Shown in pieces: positions 44,393 to 55,615 of a stretch of 64,000 nt of DNA. Every line of letters starts with the position of its first letter. Position 1 is the first letter of the stretch. The position numbers and the translations under genes are program-made. Under the pieces are notes generated by a model, which was given only the letters and a program-made list of their open reading frames with translations, was not told the DNA's origin and did no database searches. Source of the stretch: Galdieria partita (Eukaryota > Rhodophyta > Bangiophyceae > Galdieriales > Galdieriaceae); contig BQMJ01000005.1 of assembly GCA_025991245.1 (NCBI GenBank), forward strand, positions 248,001-312,000, read 5' to 3'.

Positions 44393-45532
44393 CTAATCGT
44401 TCGGATGAATAACAACTTTGGTGTAGCCCTCAACTCGCTTATCAAACTTTTCATAAGCAACAGGTGCTTCATCTAACTTGATTTCATGTGAAACAACAAA
44501 GCTAGGTTTAGCTCTGCCAGAAATAATCATATCTCGGAGATATCTATTATATTTCTTTACATTGCACTGGCCTGTTCCCATAGTCAGACCTTTTTCGAAG
44601 AATTTGCCAAACGGAAACATTAAGTGTCCCTTCTTGGCTGCTTCATCTGGAGCTCCAGGATCGGAAGGAACGTAAAGCCCCGGAATGCCAACTCCACCGG
44701 TTGGCCTTACTACTCGTACAAGCGACTCCAATACAGCATTTGGCTTTTCCGTGTTACCTCCTTTTTCGACAGCTTGATATCCAACTGCATCCACTGCACG
44801 ATCGACCTCCTTGCCCTTGCGACGACGGATAATCTGCTCGACTGCGTCTCCATCATCGAAATTGATCGGAATCGCCCCAATACTTTTGGCCTTATCCAAA
44901 CGCTCCTTTATTCTGTCGACAACATATACTTCTGATGCTCCACGCAGGACTGCACTGTATGCTGCCATAAGTCCAACTGGACCACCACCAAAGACTACTA
45001 TGCTTTCTCCAGGTTGAAAACCAGAAAGAGAAACACCATGCCAACCTGTTGGAAAGATATCCGCCAATAAAACAAAATCACTTTCATGTTCTCTTCCTGG
45101 AGGTAATTTTAAGGCGTTGAAATCTGCAAACGGCACACGAAGAAATTGTGCTTGGCCACCCATATATGGACCCATCGCAACATATCCGTATGCTCCTCCT
45201 GCAAAACCTGGATTAACTTCCGTACAGAAAGCAGACTTCTGCTCCTCACAGTTTTGACAGTGGCCACATCCCACGTTGAAAGGCATAACCACTCTGTCTC
45301 CAACTTTAAGTTTTGAGACTCCAGCACCAACTTCTTGGATAACGCCCATATTTTCGTGTCCGAAGACTATCCCTGGGGTTGCTGCTGTTCTTCCTTCGTA
45401 CATGTGTAAGTCTGATCCACATATTGCTGTAGAAGTAACTTTCACTATCACATCGTTTGGGTGCTGTATTTTAGGCTGCTGAACCTGCTTTACAGAGACC
45501 TTGAAAGGACCGTCATAAACTACTGCCCTCAT
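44393..45532 (-). CDS. Zinc alcohol dehydrogenase, glutathione-independent formaldehyde dehydrogenase type
   Basis: Intronless 379-aa medium-chain dehydrogenase. Catalytic-zinc ligands are in ICGSDLHMYEG and FGHENMG, and the structural-zinc lobe is GCGHCQNCEEQKSAFC. A long insertion (PGFAGGAYGYVAMGPYMGGQ) and NAD-fold GGGPVGLMAAY followed by acidic VVDR, as in bacterial formaldehyde dismutase/glutathione-independent FDH. Bacterial-type proteins of this subgroup and the lack of introns suggest acquisition by lateral transfer, though several ordinary neighbours also lack introns. Start ATG at 45530-45532 is clear. Confidence 0.9.
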   Translation of the reverse strand: MRAVVYDGPFKVSVKQVQQPKIQHPNDVIVKVTSTAICGSDLHMYEGRTAATPGIVFGHENMGVIQEVGAGVSKLKVGDRVVMPFNVGCGHCQNCEEQKSAFCTEVNPGFAGGAYGYVAMGPYMGGQAQFLRVPFADFNALKLPPGREHESDFVLLADIFPTGWHGVSLSGFQPGESIVVFGGGPVGLMAAYSAVLRGASEVYVVDRIKERLDKAKSIGAIPINFDDGDAVEQIIRRRKGKEVDRAVDAVGYQAVEKGGNTEKPNAVLESLVRVVRPTGGVGIPGLYVPSDPGAPDEAAKKGHLMFPFGKFFEKGLTMGTGQCNVKKYNRYLRDMIISGRAKPSFVVSHEIKLDEAPVAYEKFDKRVEGYTKVVIHPND

Positions 45533-46081
45533 GCTCGTTAGTGTTTCTCAAAGCTCCAATTAACTCCCAAAAAGAACAAACACGTTCGTTCATGAAGAAA
45601 CTTCTCATCCTTTTCTTCTTGGACGCGGTTTCTACGCAATCTTCCTGATCGGAGAAAATTTGGTGGCAGATTTCAAGTTGAGCAGTATTGTTGAATCAAC
45701 TCGAGACGGTTTTGTGAGCTGCTAATAGATGTTTTGAGATAGCACATGTACCTTGAGAACTTAAGTACGTCGAAAATAAAGGAACTGCCATGTTCATGCA
45801 GTCTTTAAGAGACCCAAAGAAGAGCAGCCTTTATCATCTTGTTCGGGAGGTGTTGGTTGTAAAAATACAAAGTGGGTTGCTCAAGTAGCACAGCAGTAAT
45901 AGTAGTTGAATTCAAGTCGTATGTAACTGTACTTTTAATTTTATTATGTACCTGTATCAGAAGTGAAGTTTAACGGAGTATATTTGAAAAAAAAATAAAC
46001 AACTCATAGTCACTTGTTGGATTTCTTCAAGAAAATCAAAGCGTACTTACAGATGGATTCAATGTTTTGAGAGGGAATTGA
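45533..46081. other. Intergenic spacer upstream of dehydrogenase
   Basis: No coding frame, tRNA or repeat recognised between the dehydrogenase start codon and the tRNA-like fragment at 46082. Presumably holds the dehydrogenase promoter. Confidence 0.35.
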
Positions 46082-46130
46082 CACCTAAGCGTGGATTGAA
46101 CCCACAACAGTTGTTTTCAGCCCGCCATTT
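46082..46130 (-). other. Degenerate tRNA-like fragment (T-arm/B-box)
   Basis: Read on the minus strand: GGGCTGAAAAC, as in a tRNA-Phe/Ser anticodon loop, then TGTGG-GTTCAAT-CCACG, a 5-bp stem with T-loop-like sequence and a good B box (GGTTCAATCC). No matching acceptor strand or D-arm is found on either side, so it is not a complete tRNA and does not fit a permuted gene nearby. Most likely a decayed tRNA piece. Confidence 0.35.
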
Positions 46131-46161
46131 ATTCCGTTAAAAGTTGGGAGCCCTCCTTTTC

Positions 46162-46229
46162 AAACCCTTAGGGTTTATGTGATTGAGCCGTTTTAGGGTT
46201 TATTAGGGTTTTGACCTGAGGTTTCCCTA
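46162..46229 (+). promoter_or_regulatory. Telomere-like (telobox) repeats upstream of the telobox-Myb gene
   Basis: Within 70 bp before the start codon at 46232 lie a palindrome AAACCCTTAGGGTTT (46162-46176), TTTTAGGGTTT (46191-46201), ATTAGGGTTTT (46202-46212), and CCCTAAT just before the ATG. These resemble TTAGGG/TTTAGGG telomeric units and plant promoter teloboxes (AAACCCTA). Binding by the downstream gene product is my inference. Confidence 0.6.
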
Positions 46230-46231
46230 AT

Positions 46232-47848
46232 ATGTCCTCTGAAGAAACAACTCATGACTCTACTCAAGAAAGGGGTATAGAAATATTGGCTGACAAACTC
46301 TCTCTAGCTGCAGCTGTAGACCGCCTCTTGGAAGAAGCTTCCTTTGTGGAAGCCCTATATTCCAATGAAAGCCTTCAAATTCTCTTAAACGAAGTAGAAC
46401 GTATGCAAGCTTTTTCCGAAATTCTCCACGTTCATCAAAGGAATGTACTGGTATTTCTCAAGCTTGCTGTAGAATCCGAAGATTCGCAACCTTCTATGGT
46501 AAGCTTTTTATTCATCTGAAGGTTTTACTGTCTTTTATTCGAGAAAGGTTTGGAACTACGTCGCTGAACAGTTACTTTCAATAATTTCCGATGATTTGGT
46601 GGATGAAGTCTCTTGTGCAAAGGTTGTTGCTGAACTCAAGGGCCTTGCTGTTGTATTGGATGCTTCTCGATATGAAGGCAGCCAACGTCTTACTTTATTA
46701 AAGGAATCAATGAGTCAAATCTTTGAGATAAAGGAAGATTTTAGTGAAACAGCTATTGACTGTATATCTTTGAAAAGCCATGAAATTCATCAGCTCTTCA
46801 AGGATGCAACTAGTGCTAAGAAGTTCAAAACAGCTATCTCGAAGTATGATACTCTTTTCTCACTCTGTGAGGAATTCATTAAATATCTGTAGGTATCTGA
46901 AGAAATATCATCAGGAGACACTGAATAATCTCAAAAGAATAATTGCTGACCTTGAAAAGGTTTATGGAGAACCTTGGTTGTATAAAATGTGCAAGCAGCT
47001 ATATGGATTATTACCTAGTGGAACAAAAGTAAGCAAACAACGAAGGAGATTAAGTGAACCACTAGGCACTGGTGAAAAGTTGAGTGGGCTTCATCTAGAC
47101 GTTAGCGAAGTCAAGAAGGTTTTAGAAAGTCACTACTCAAACGTTAATGAGACAAATGATGATGAAGGTGGTTCAGAGAAGCGCTACTTGCGTATGCTTC
47201 CTAGCACTGCGATGCCTTCATTAGATTATTCTATTTTAAAGAAGGACACTGAACCCCCCATAGCAACGTCTCAAGAAGTGAGTAGTTTCAGTGAATGTGT
47301 AATTTTTTTGATTTTGGTTATTAGGAAACTTTGTCTTCGGAACCTATGGAATCTGTTTCTTCGGGACCCAAAGCCAACAAGAAGCAAATTCCAGAAAAGG
47401 TCAAAAGTCACGGTTTAACGGAACCGCAACCAAATGCAAAGGAGGTTACTTGGGACTCGCTTCCAAATACTGAGCGAGATGGAGCTGACGAGGACAGTGA
47501 AAAGCCAATGGATGATAGAGATAATCAACAAGTGCCATCATCGGTTACTTTGAGGAGGGTCGAGAAACGCAAAATGTCTCCCATAAAGAATGAATCAAGC
47601 CCAAATAGTGCTAAAGCATCACGAAAGAAAAAGAAGTAAGCCCTTTTTTACGTATTTCATAATTCTGAAAATGTTCTAGTTCGTATCATCGATGGGATGA
47701 TCATCAGGATTATTTGCTCAAGAAAGGCATTGAGAAGCATGGACTTGGAGAGTGGAAAGCTATACTTGATGATCCAGAACTGGATTGGCCTTCTTACCGG
47801 ACGAATGTTCAGCTGAAGGATCGCGCACGTACCCTTAAGATCATTTGA
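46232..47848 (+). CDS. Telobox-Myb (TRF-like) putative telomere-repeat-binding protein
   Basis: Five exons, 46232-46498, 46548-46843, 46893-47277, 47325-47635 and 47680-47848 (introns 47-49 nt, last 44 nt), total 475 aa in one frame. The last exon encodes a C-terminal Myb/SANT domain: YHRWDDHQDYLLKKGIEKHG, LGEWKAILDD, then YRTNVQLKDRARTLKII. This fits the telobox-Myb form W..xED..L..GI.KHG.G.WK.I with VDLKDKWRN in helix 3, used by TRF1/2, Taz1 and plant TRB/TRFL proteins to bind TTAGGG repeats. Here DKWRN is DRART, so the key contact Arg/Lys partly differ. The N-terminal 230 residues are all-helical and could be a TRFH-like dimer domain; this is inference. A basic linker (ASRKKKK) precedes the Myb domain. 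Confidence 0.7.
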
Positions 47849-48109
47849 ACAAGGTATCATTTGAAGGTTGCATTCCTGTTGCTTGAAATTGGAGTAATAA
47901 ATGGTTTTCATCACGAACATTTCCATTTCATTCAGTTGCATTCTAGAAACATCAAATGCTTCGAAAAGAACATTTTTTTAGAATTCTGTCGCATTCGAAT
48001 TTTGTTCAGAAATCTACCAACGAATTTTCTAGAAAAGAAATCTGAAAGCTTAAATGCAGCGGCCCCCATTTGTCAAAGCGAGTTGTACGAACGTGGTGAA
48101 TTTTTGAAA

Positions 48110-49792
48110 ATGTTTCTTCAAAACTTTAAAGTCGAATCACCCAATGTTTTCTATGGTCAAGACCATATCGAGTCACAGTATGACTATAATACTACTGAAG
48201 TTGTAGTTTCTGAAGGAACAGCAAAGGCAGTTCCGAAATCGCAAACGTTTTATTTCAAGACAAAGACGAGAGTCCCCAAGGTGAGTTTTGTTAGAAACTT
48301 TATTTTGGTTTTGGTTCTAAAAGGCGGAGTTTAGTTGGGGCTTTTATTGGTTGGTTGGGGAGGCAACAATGGATCAACGGTGACAGGGGGAATAATAGCA
48401 AATAGAGAGGGAATCTCGTGGCGTACGAAGAAAGGCGTGCAGGAACCCAATTATTTTGGTTCTATTACCCAGTCATCAACTATCAGACTTGGAACCTGTA
48501 AGGGCGAGGATGTTTATGTACCTCTCAAATCTCTGTTGCCTATGGTTAACCCTAACGACATCGAAATTGGAGGATGGGATATCAACTCCGCTGATCTCGC
48601 CAGCGCCATGAAGCGAGCTCAAGTTTTTGACTATGACCTTCAGAGACAACTGGAGCCTTACATGAGCAAATTAAAGCCTATGCCCTCCATATATTATGAA
48701 GATTTCATTGCAGCAAACCAGGCAGATAGAGCGGACAATGTTATTCCTGGGAAGGACAAGAAGAAACATTTGGAGCATATCAGGAGTGACATTCGCAAGT
48801 TCAAGGAGGAGAAAAAGGTTGACAAGGTGATAGTCTTGTGGACTGCAAACACTGAGAGGTTTGCCGAAGTAATGGCTGGAGTGAATGATACTGCGGAGAA
48901 TCTGCTCAAGTCGATTGAAGAATCTCATCCAGAAATAGCGCCGTCGACAATATTTGCAGTTGCCAGTATACTAGAAGGTTGTGCTTTTATCAACGGCTCT
49001 CCACAAAATACTTTTGTTCCAGGCTGTATTGAGCTTGCAGTGGAGAAGAAAGTTTTCATTGGTGGAGATGATTTCAAGAGTGGACAGACCAAGTATAAAA
49101 GTATGTTAGTCGATTATCTTGTAAGTTCGGGTTTGAAGCCGCTTTCTATTGCGAGTTATAACCATTTGGGAAACAATGATGGTAAGAATCTTTCATCACA
49201 GAGACAGTTTAGAAGCAAGGAAATTAGCAAGAGCAATGTAGTTGATGATATGGTAGCTTCAAATGACATATTGTTCAAACCTGGTGAGCATCCAGACCAT
49301 ATTGTTGTCATAAAGTATGTTCCAGCCGTTGGAGACTCTAAGCGAGCGTTGGATGAGTATACTTCTGAAATCTTTATGGGTGGTCAAAATGTTATTGTGA
49401 GCCACAATACCTGTGAGGACTCTCTCTTAGCCGCTCCTTTGATTATAGACCTTGTGTTGATGACCGAGTTGGCTCAGCGTATAGAATATCGGACAGGAAC
49501 TATGACAGAATACACTTGTTTCCATCCTGTTCTTTCGTTGTTGTCGTTTATGCTAAAAGCTCCGATGGTTCCAGATGGTACTCCTGTAGTGAATGCTTTG
49601 TTTAAGCAAAAGGCTTGTATTGACAATATCTTACGTGCGTGTTTGGGACTGCCTCCTGAGAACGATATGCGTTTGGAGCATAAACTACATCCAGGTTGTT
49701 TGGACAAGGCCTTCATCGATACGGAAATACAGAGTGTGAAACGAAAGGGTGATAGTTGTAACGAACAAGAGCATTCCGAATTGCGTGTGTGA
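48110..49792 (+). CDS. INO1: myo-Inositol-3-phosphate synthase
   Basis: Converts glucose-6-phosphate to inositol-3-phosphate, the entry to inositol lipids and phytate. Exons 48110-48280 and 48335-49792 (intron 54 nt) give 542 aa. The start is [15 protein letters not shown], matching the family N-terminus; the frame is open far upstream, but this ATG is where homology begins. Seen: NAD loop [71 protein letters not shown] and [15 protein letters not shown]. Cytosolic type with no transit peptide. Confidence 0.97.
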
Positions 49793-49874
49793 CCTTGATA
49801 ATGCATTTTGTTTTATTTGTCATTCGGCAGTGTATAGTCGAATAAATTTTAGTCATTTTACGAGTTTGTCTTTT

Positions 49875-52791
49875 TCATTTGGTCCGCAAACGACCATAAA
49901 ACTCCAAATTGCCCAAATTTAACTTGGACCCATGTGACCTTGCTATGATGCGAAAATACCTAAAGAACTCTTGTGACATAACATTGTCTATCTTCCATAC
50001 TGAGCGTTGTAAAGGATGCTGCAAACTTTGATCGTTCATGTGCTCTCTTAGTATCGACCACCAGGAGCCATCCTTACTTCCTTGCAAACACCAATTTCGT
50101 AGAAAATTACTTTCTGAGCCATCATGTACCAGACTGTACGAAGAGCACGCCAGTTCATATTTCGTTCCAAAGTCTACAGAAAACCATGCAAAGCCTGAAC
50201 TGTCGGGAAGCGCAAAACTAGAACGATTAGCTCCTGACTCTACAAGACTTTCTAACCTGGAAAAACGAGCACCTGAAGATGAAGATACCTTTACAATTCC
50301 ATGTTTATGGGGGTTAATTCGTGTGCCTACTAACTGACATCCTGCGTGACAACTTAAATAAAAAAGTACCCCTAATGAAAGTTGGGTAGGAATATAAGGA
50401 ATCCAGACTTCTCCCATCTTCAATCTTGGTACATGGCCGTGTATCAATGACCAATCTCTTCTTAAACAATTCCATTTATCTCGCTCTTCATATGGGAAGA
50501 ATCGTGAAGGTATCCATCTACAAGGAGGAATCGTGATGGCTTGGACATTCCTGATATCAAAGATACGCTGCTGTTCAAAAATTTCAGAGAAGCCAATATC
50601 TCCATCATTAGTGTATTGTCTGTCAGAATACTTTCGCTCCGAGATGGAAGAGTCATCTGGATCATTTGTCAAAGAATAATGTTGAATCAAATGTTTTTCC
50701 GTTTCTTTCGTCATTATTTCGTTAGCACAGTCAAAAATTTGAGTATATTCTAACTCAAGTTTCGCTTTAAAATGAGAACTGATAAACGGCCAACGAATCA
50801 TGGAAAGTATATCCTTCGTTGTCGTATCGTCAGTGGAATTTCGTTCCAGCCATTTAAGAACAAGATTCAATACGTTATCCTCGCTTGTACTCACTAGATC
50901 AATACGGCTCAAAATAGACAGCAAGCACTCTTCATCCAAGTCTAACAAAGAGTCATTATGTTCCATTATTTCCAAAAAGTGCGAACAAATATACGAAGAA
51001 GCAGTCTGAAATAAATCATAAACCTGATATCTAAGAGAAAGATTAGTTAATATACTAGCATTCCATTTATCTATAAGTTTCTTTAATGCAACTGTTGCAA
51101 TTCGTACAAGTTCCATATTATAAAACATATCTCCAGTTATTAAGTCATTGCAGTACAGTTGCCAAGAATGAGAAAATAATTCTTCTTTCATTTCTACATC
51201 ATTTAAACGCTCAAAATACATGATTCTTAGCATTCTCTCCACTGAAATTCTATCAGTATCGTAAAGTCTTATATTCTGGTCAAAAGTTTCTCGCATTCCA
51301 TTTGAAAACATCTTTTGGAAATAGGAACTACGGCATGCCAAAATAAGACGATGCGCTGGAATCACTGCATAGTGTTGCAAATCTACATTATCATCCAGAT
51401 ATGGCTCATTCTCTTGTTTGTTCATATATGAGATTTCCTCCCTATAAAGTCTGTCATTTAGAAGTATTTAAATGTTGATTATTCTTACGAATCTGAAACC
51501 AATAAATTTACATCGGATAACCAAGAAGTTTCTCGAAGGAATTCCAAATGTGATGGAATCAACTGGAAAATGTGTTTTCTCCAGTGTTCATAAAACTTAT
51601 CTATTGACTTGTCTTGACACTCGTGCTCCGCTACATTGTTACCAAAAACCGGAAATAAATGCAACAAATCCCATTCATCCAACAACTCCTTACATTCTTG
51701 AATAAAATGATGATAGAGAACTGAAACCTGCAGGCAACTCTGCATACTTCTCATGTCATAAAAGCATCTTCCGTCAAGTCCGATTCCATACAAAAGTTGT
51801 AAAAACATTGCTACTACCACCGTTGAAGAAGTAAGTACTATTCTAGGCAATCTTTCAAAGTATTGTCTCGAGGTTTCAAGACACTTTGAGTTTGTTGTGC
51901 ATAGCAAAAAGACGGGAGAATGGTCTTGAATGATATGATGCACAACTGAGAAACATAGAACGATATTTTTTTTATAACAAGATACTGTAACTTACCTCCA
52001 TGGCTAGCTTGCAAAGAGTGCGCTTCTTTAATAGCTAAAGCAAGGCGACCGTTGAGTGAGGATACGAGGCATCCATGGAATGGAAATAGTGCACCATCGG
52101 ATGACTCAAAACAAGTATCGCAAAAAGAGCCACTAAAATAATGAATCGACGAAACAAACAAATCACATACACGACTCCATTCTTCTCTAGTTCTATACAC
52201 AAGTCCTTCCGGCATTGGCATCATCTCAACAAAGCGAAACACTACGGGCCGATTCCATGATGAAATACCAACTGAAAGTGGTTCCCGTACAGGAAAAGGA
52301 TCTTCCCAAAAAAGAAAAATATTGTCTCCGAGGTTTCCCTTGCCAACTGCAAGTAATCCTTCACTGATACAGATCCAATATCGTTCGAAATCCCAAGTGG
52401 CATAATAACTCTGTGAAGAAGATCCAAAGGAGCTCAAATCAGCGCTTTCCTTTCGAACACCAACCATACTGGAAGCTCTCAAAACTCCTCTTTTACGAAT
52501 AACACTTCTTGTGTTGCAATGGCTACCAATCACAACTTCATAGTCGGCTCTTTGCAAATTTTCTTCTGACTCCACTTGTTCATCTTCAGAAACCTGCTCA
52601 GGGTAGGAAGAAAACAGTACATCTATATCAGACGTTCCTCGTGCTTCAAAAGAAAAAACACCGCTCCTCGAAGGTGGCAGTTTGAAGCCGTTTAACCACA
52701 GAGGCTTTGCTTTCCTTCCAGTAACAACCACGGTTCCTTCCCAAGTTTGAATGAACGAGTGACTAAGTTCCAAGGAAGATAAGTGCTCCAT
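49875..52791 (-). CDS. BTB/POZ-BACK protein with Methyltransf_FA and discoidin-like domains (At2g30600 type)
   Basis: Exons 51996-52791, 51489-51945 and 49875-51441 (introns 50 and 47 nt) give 939 aa. N-terminal 230 residues: a Methyltransf_FA-type beta domain (LWLNGFKLPPSRSGVFSFEA, YWICISEGLLAVGKGN, LSVGISSWNRPVVFRF). Next a degenerate BTB (ALFPFHGCLVSSLNGRLALA), then a better BTB (SDVNLLVSDS.. AHRLILACRSSYFQKMFSNG) spanning the second intron, a BACK region (LSILSRIDLVSTSEDNVLNL), and a C-terminal F5/8C-like domain (WFSVDFGTKYELACSSYSL, RYFRIIARSHGSKLNLGNLEFYG). The same order is seen in a plant BTB protein. Probably a CUL3 substrate adaptor; substrate unknown. It converges on MIPS with an 82-bp gap. 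Confidence 0.82.
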
Positions 52792-53066
52792 ATGACAATA
52801 TCTTGTGAAATACTACAGAGAATATTTTTCGCTGGACACTGTTCTCCCGAAAGGCCTTGAGTGAAAGGTTACATTGTTCACAACCATTCCTTAAAAATTC
52901 TGATTTTACTAGTTCAATACAAACACGACAGAAAAATACTAAAGACTATTCTTCATTTTCACCGCAAGCAGAACAAGATCACTCCTATGTCCGATAAAAC
53001 CCCTGAAACAAACTTGAAAAGTATACAAGGTTGAAATTCTTCCAGCAGGTAGTTTTCAAGGGGATT
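52792..53066. other. Spacer
   Basis: 5' side of the BTB gene and 3' side of a small membrane-protein gene. Nothing recognised. Confidence 0.3.
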
Positions 53067-53249
53067 TCAATTTTCTTCCGTATTGGCTTCCGTAAGCTGG
53101 CTTTTAGACGTTCTATACGAGACAATACTGAACAAGTTGGCGAATATGTATATATTTCCAACTACTGCGGCAGTAGATAGCGTCAAAGCTGTTGTCTTGA
53201 AAAGCATATTACTGACTCTTTTGTAGCGGTTTAAAGGGGGTAACGCCAT
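53067..53249 (-). CDS. Small single-span membrane protein, unidentified
   Basis: Frame of 60 aa from ATG at 53247-53249: MALPPLNRYKRVSNMLFKTT, one hydrophobic segment (ALTLSTAAVVGNIYIFANLF), and a polar acidic tail (EANTEEN). Good start, compact size and topology suggest a small organelle or secretory-membrane subunit. I do not recognise a family, and no intron is needed. Confidence 0.45.
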   Translation of the reverse strand: MALPPLNRYKRVSNMLFKTTALTLSTAAVVGNIYIFANLFSIVSYRTSKSQLTEANTEEN

Positions 53250-53949
53250 TTTCAACAGAACAGTGAAATCCAAAATTACAACTTGTTAGCGAGGACAGTT
53301 TTTCTTCCCATTGGTATTGAGCCAAAAGGGATTGAAACAAGCCAAACACTGAATCTCAAAATACTTCCAAATTCCTCGTTGTATAAAATCCTCAGTAATT
53401 CCACTAGAATTCCCATAAAAATATAACCTTTAGAATCTACTCAAAACGTATAGAAAGCAACAATCTGTTCAAAAACTGAAATTGAAATGCAGCATACTGT
53501 CCATTCTCAAAATGAAAATTCTCATAGATAATAACAAAACGTCATGTAGAATTGGTTTTCTATCTCAATACTGTTGTTTTAGCAAATAAACGTTGCAGTT
53601 AATAGAATCAACAACAAAATATATTTCAAACTATTTTAGTGATTATCAATGACTTGAGTGCCAAGGAAACTTTTCATCTGAAACATGAAGCAGAGAGGGG
53701 CTTCACAGATATCAAAACATTGGGTGTACTAAGAAAATGAAATCGATGCAAACCTTGCAACAACTTTTTCTCATCAGGATTCTATTATACGCTACGAGCA
53801 GAATGTATTACTTCAGAAATTTTTACAGCAAAACGAGTTAGTTCCATTACTATATTATTAGTCTCCAAACTAGGCTCATGTTGTTCTAATAGATAACCAA
53901 ACTTGGAAAATTTCTGATTGCGGAGTTTTGGGATAGGCTTTAAGCTGGA
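53250..53949. other. Intergenic, divergent spacer
   Basis: About 700 bp between the small membrane-protein gene and phosphomevalonate kinase. AT-rich, stops in all frames, no tRNA or tandem repeat seen. Confidence 0.4.
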
Positions 53950-55376
53950 ATGAAACAAGTTCGAACATCGGCTCCAGGAAAAGTATTACTAGTTGGAGGA
54001 TATCTTGTTCTTGAACGTCCAAATGCCGCATTCGTTGTTACTACTTCAACTCGTTTCACAGCTATACTGAAAGGAAGACTCTCGTATGGAAAGGTATGAA
54101 ACAGGTTGTTCCTTTTGGACACTAGTTGATTTGCTTTTACAAGGAGGCATCTAATATCATTGAACTTATAGTTTGTTCTTCTCTTGATCGAACTTGGGCG
54201 TATAATATTTTCATAGAAGAAGGCAGCATTCTCCTTGAGTGGGATCCTTCGAGAGATTCTTCCAGTTTAGAAAGAAGCAACGCGTTTGTGGAGTGTGCAA
54301 TAGTTTGTGGTCTTGCAGTTGCTGATATAGACAGCAAAGTGCCTTGTAGTGGAAGTTTGCGGCTGGATCTTGAGGCTGATCCAAATTTCTATTCAGTTTC
54401 GTATGAAGGATCAGAAAGAATACTTGGAAAGACAGGTTTAGGAAGTTCTGCAGCCCTGGTATCTTGTGTTGTCGGAGCTTTTGCAGCTTTTTGTGGCTGT
54501 AAGGATAAGGAAAAAATAGCTGCAGCTGCACAACTCGCTCATGCAACAGCACAACAAAAGATAGGAAGCGGTTTTGACGTGAGTGCAGCAGTTCGAGGAA
54601 GCCAAAGCTATGTGCGCTTCACTCAAGAGTCTCTGGAGAACCTTCCTTTTGTCATTTTGAATAATTCTGATGATATTATTGCACAAAGAAATGTCAGCTG
54701 TGTCAATGAATGGAAACTAGATGAGATTTGGAGAGCACTTGAGTTACCTCTACAATGGGATATTGTTTTAGGTAAAACTATGCATGGTTCGGATACTCGA
54801 GATTTCGTTAGGAAGGTAGTCCAGTGGAAGGCAACAGATACCCATAGAGCTTTAGAAATTTGGTCGCAGTTAATTAAAGTGAACAGTGAGCTTATTGGAA
54901 GCATTCAAGGACTTGCCCATTTTGCTCGATGCAACAAACAGCTGTTTGATGAATTGAACACTATTTTGGAAATGGTTCGTTTCAAGGAAGACTGGAAAGC
55001 AAGTTTTCAAAGTAAATCACAAGTTGGAGAGTCGCAAGAGAATATTTTACCCAAATTTTTAGAAATGGTCAACTCAATTATTGAAAATGGAAGAGAATCT
55101 AGATCTCTTCTCAGTCTTATGGGTCAGTTAGCAGATGTTCCGATAGAGCCTTTAGATCTTAAAATTTTACTGGACCAGACTTCAGAAATTCCAGGTTGTA
55201 TTTTAGTCGGAGTTCCAGGCGCTGGAGGCTATGACGCGGTTTTTGCAATAGTTGTTGGAGAGATGAGTCGAAAGCTTGTAGAGGATTTTTGGACGTCAAA
55301 CTCGTGTTTTCCTCTGTTATCGAGACTCGATTCGGAAGGTTTGCTAGTGTATGAGGAATCGATTGATAATTTTTGA
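53950..55376 (+). CDS. Phosphomevalonate kinase (ERG8 type)
   Basis: GHMP-fold kinase that makes mevalonate diphosphate in the cytosolic mevalonate route to sterols. Exons 53950-54093 and 54144-55376 (intron 50 nt) give 458 aa. Seen: SAPGKVLLVGGYLVLERPNA at the N-terminus, ATP loop ILGKTGLGSSAALVS near residue 145, GSGFDVSAAVRGSQ, and the GHMP C-terminal motif VGVPGAGGYDAVFAI. This is the eukaryotic/plant form. It implies a working mevalonate pathway, a trait that would separate this alga from relatives reported to lack it. Confidence 0.92.
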
Positions 55377-55615
55377 AAATTCCTTGACGTTGGAGAGTCC
55401 AGTCCATTCTTGTCTTATCAAGCTCCACAAATTTTGCTGACAGTATCTTTGTTGTTACATTGTCTTTACAGTGTACAGGTAAACGATGTTTTCGTATTTG
55501 ACGTAAGTGCTATAAAAATTGTATGCTTTATCTCTGTTTCACACCGCACAGTTTTGCAACTTTGGGGATTGAGTCAATTGTGGGCAAAAGTTGGTTATAG
55601 GTCTCCAACAGGAAA

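Noticed and set aside
46844-46892. A 26-nt intron (GTAGGT..ATCAG) first suspected in the telobox-Myb gene
   Set aside because: It breaks the frame. A 49-nt intron at 46844-46892 with GTATGA..CTGTAG ends keeps frame and a continuous helix.
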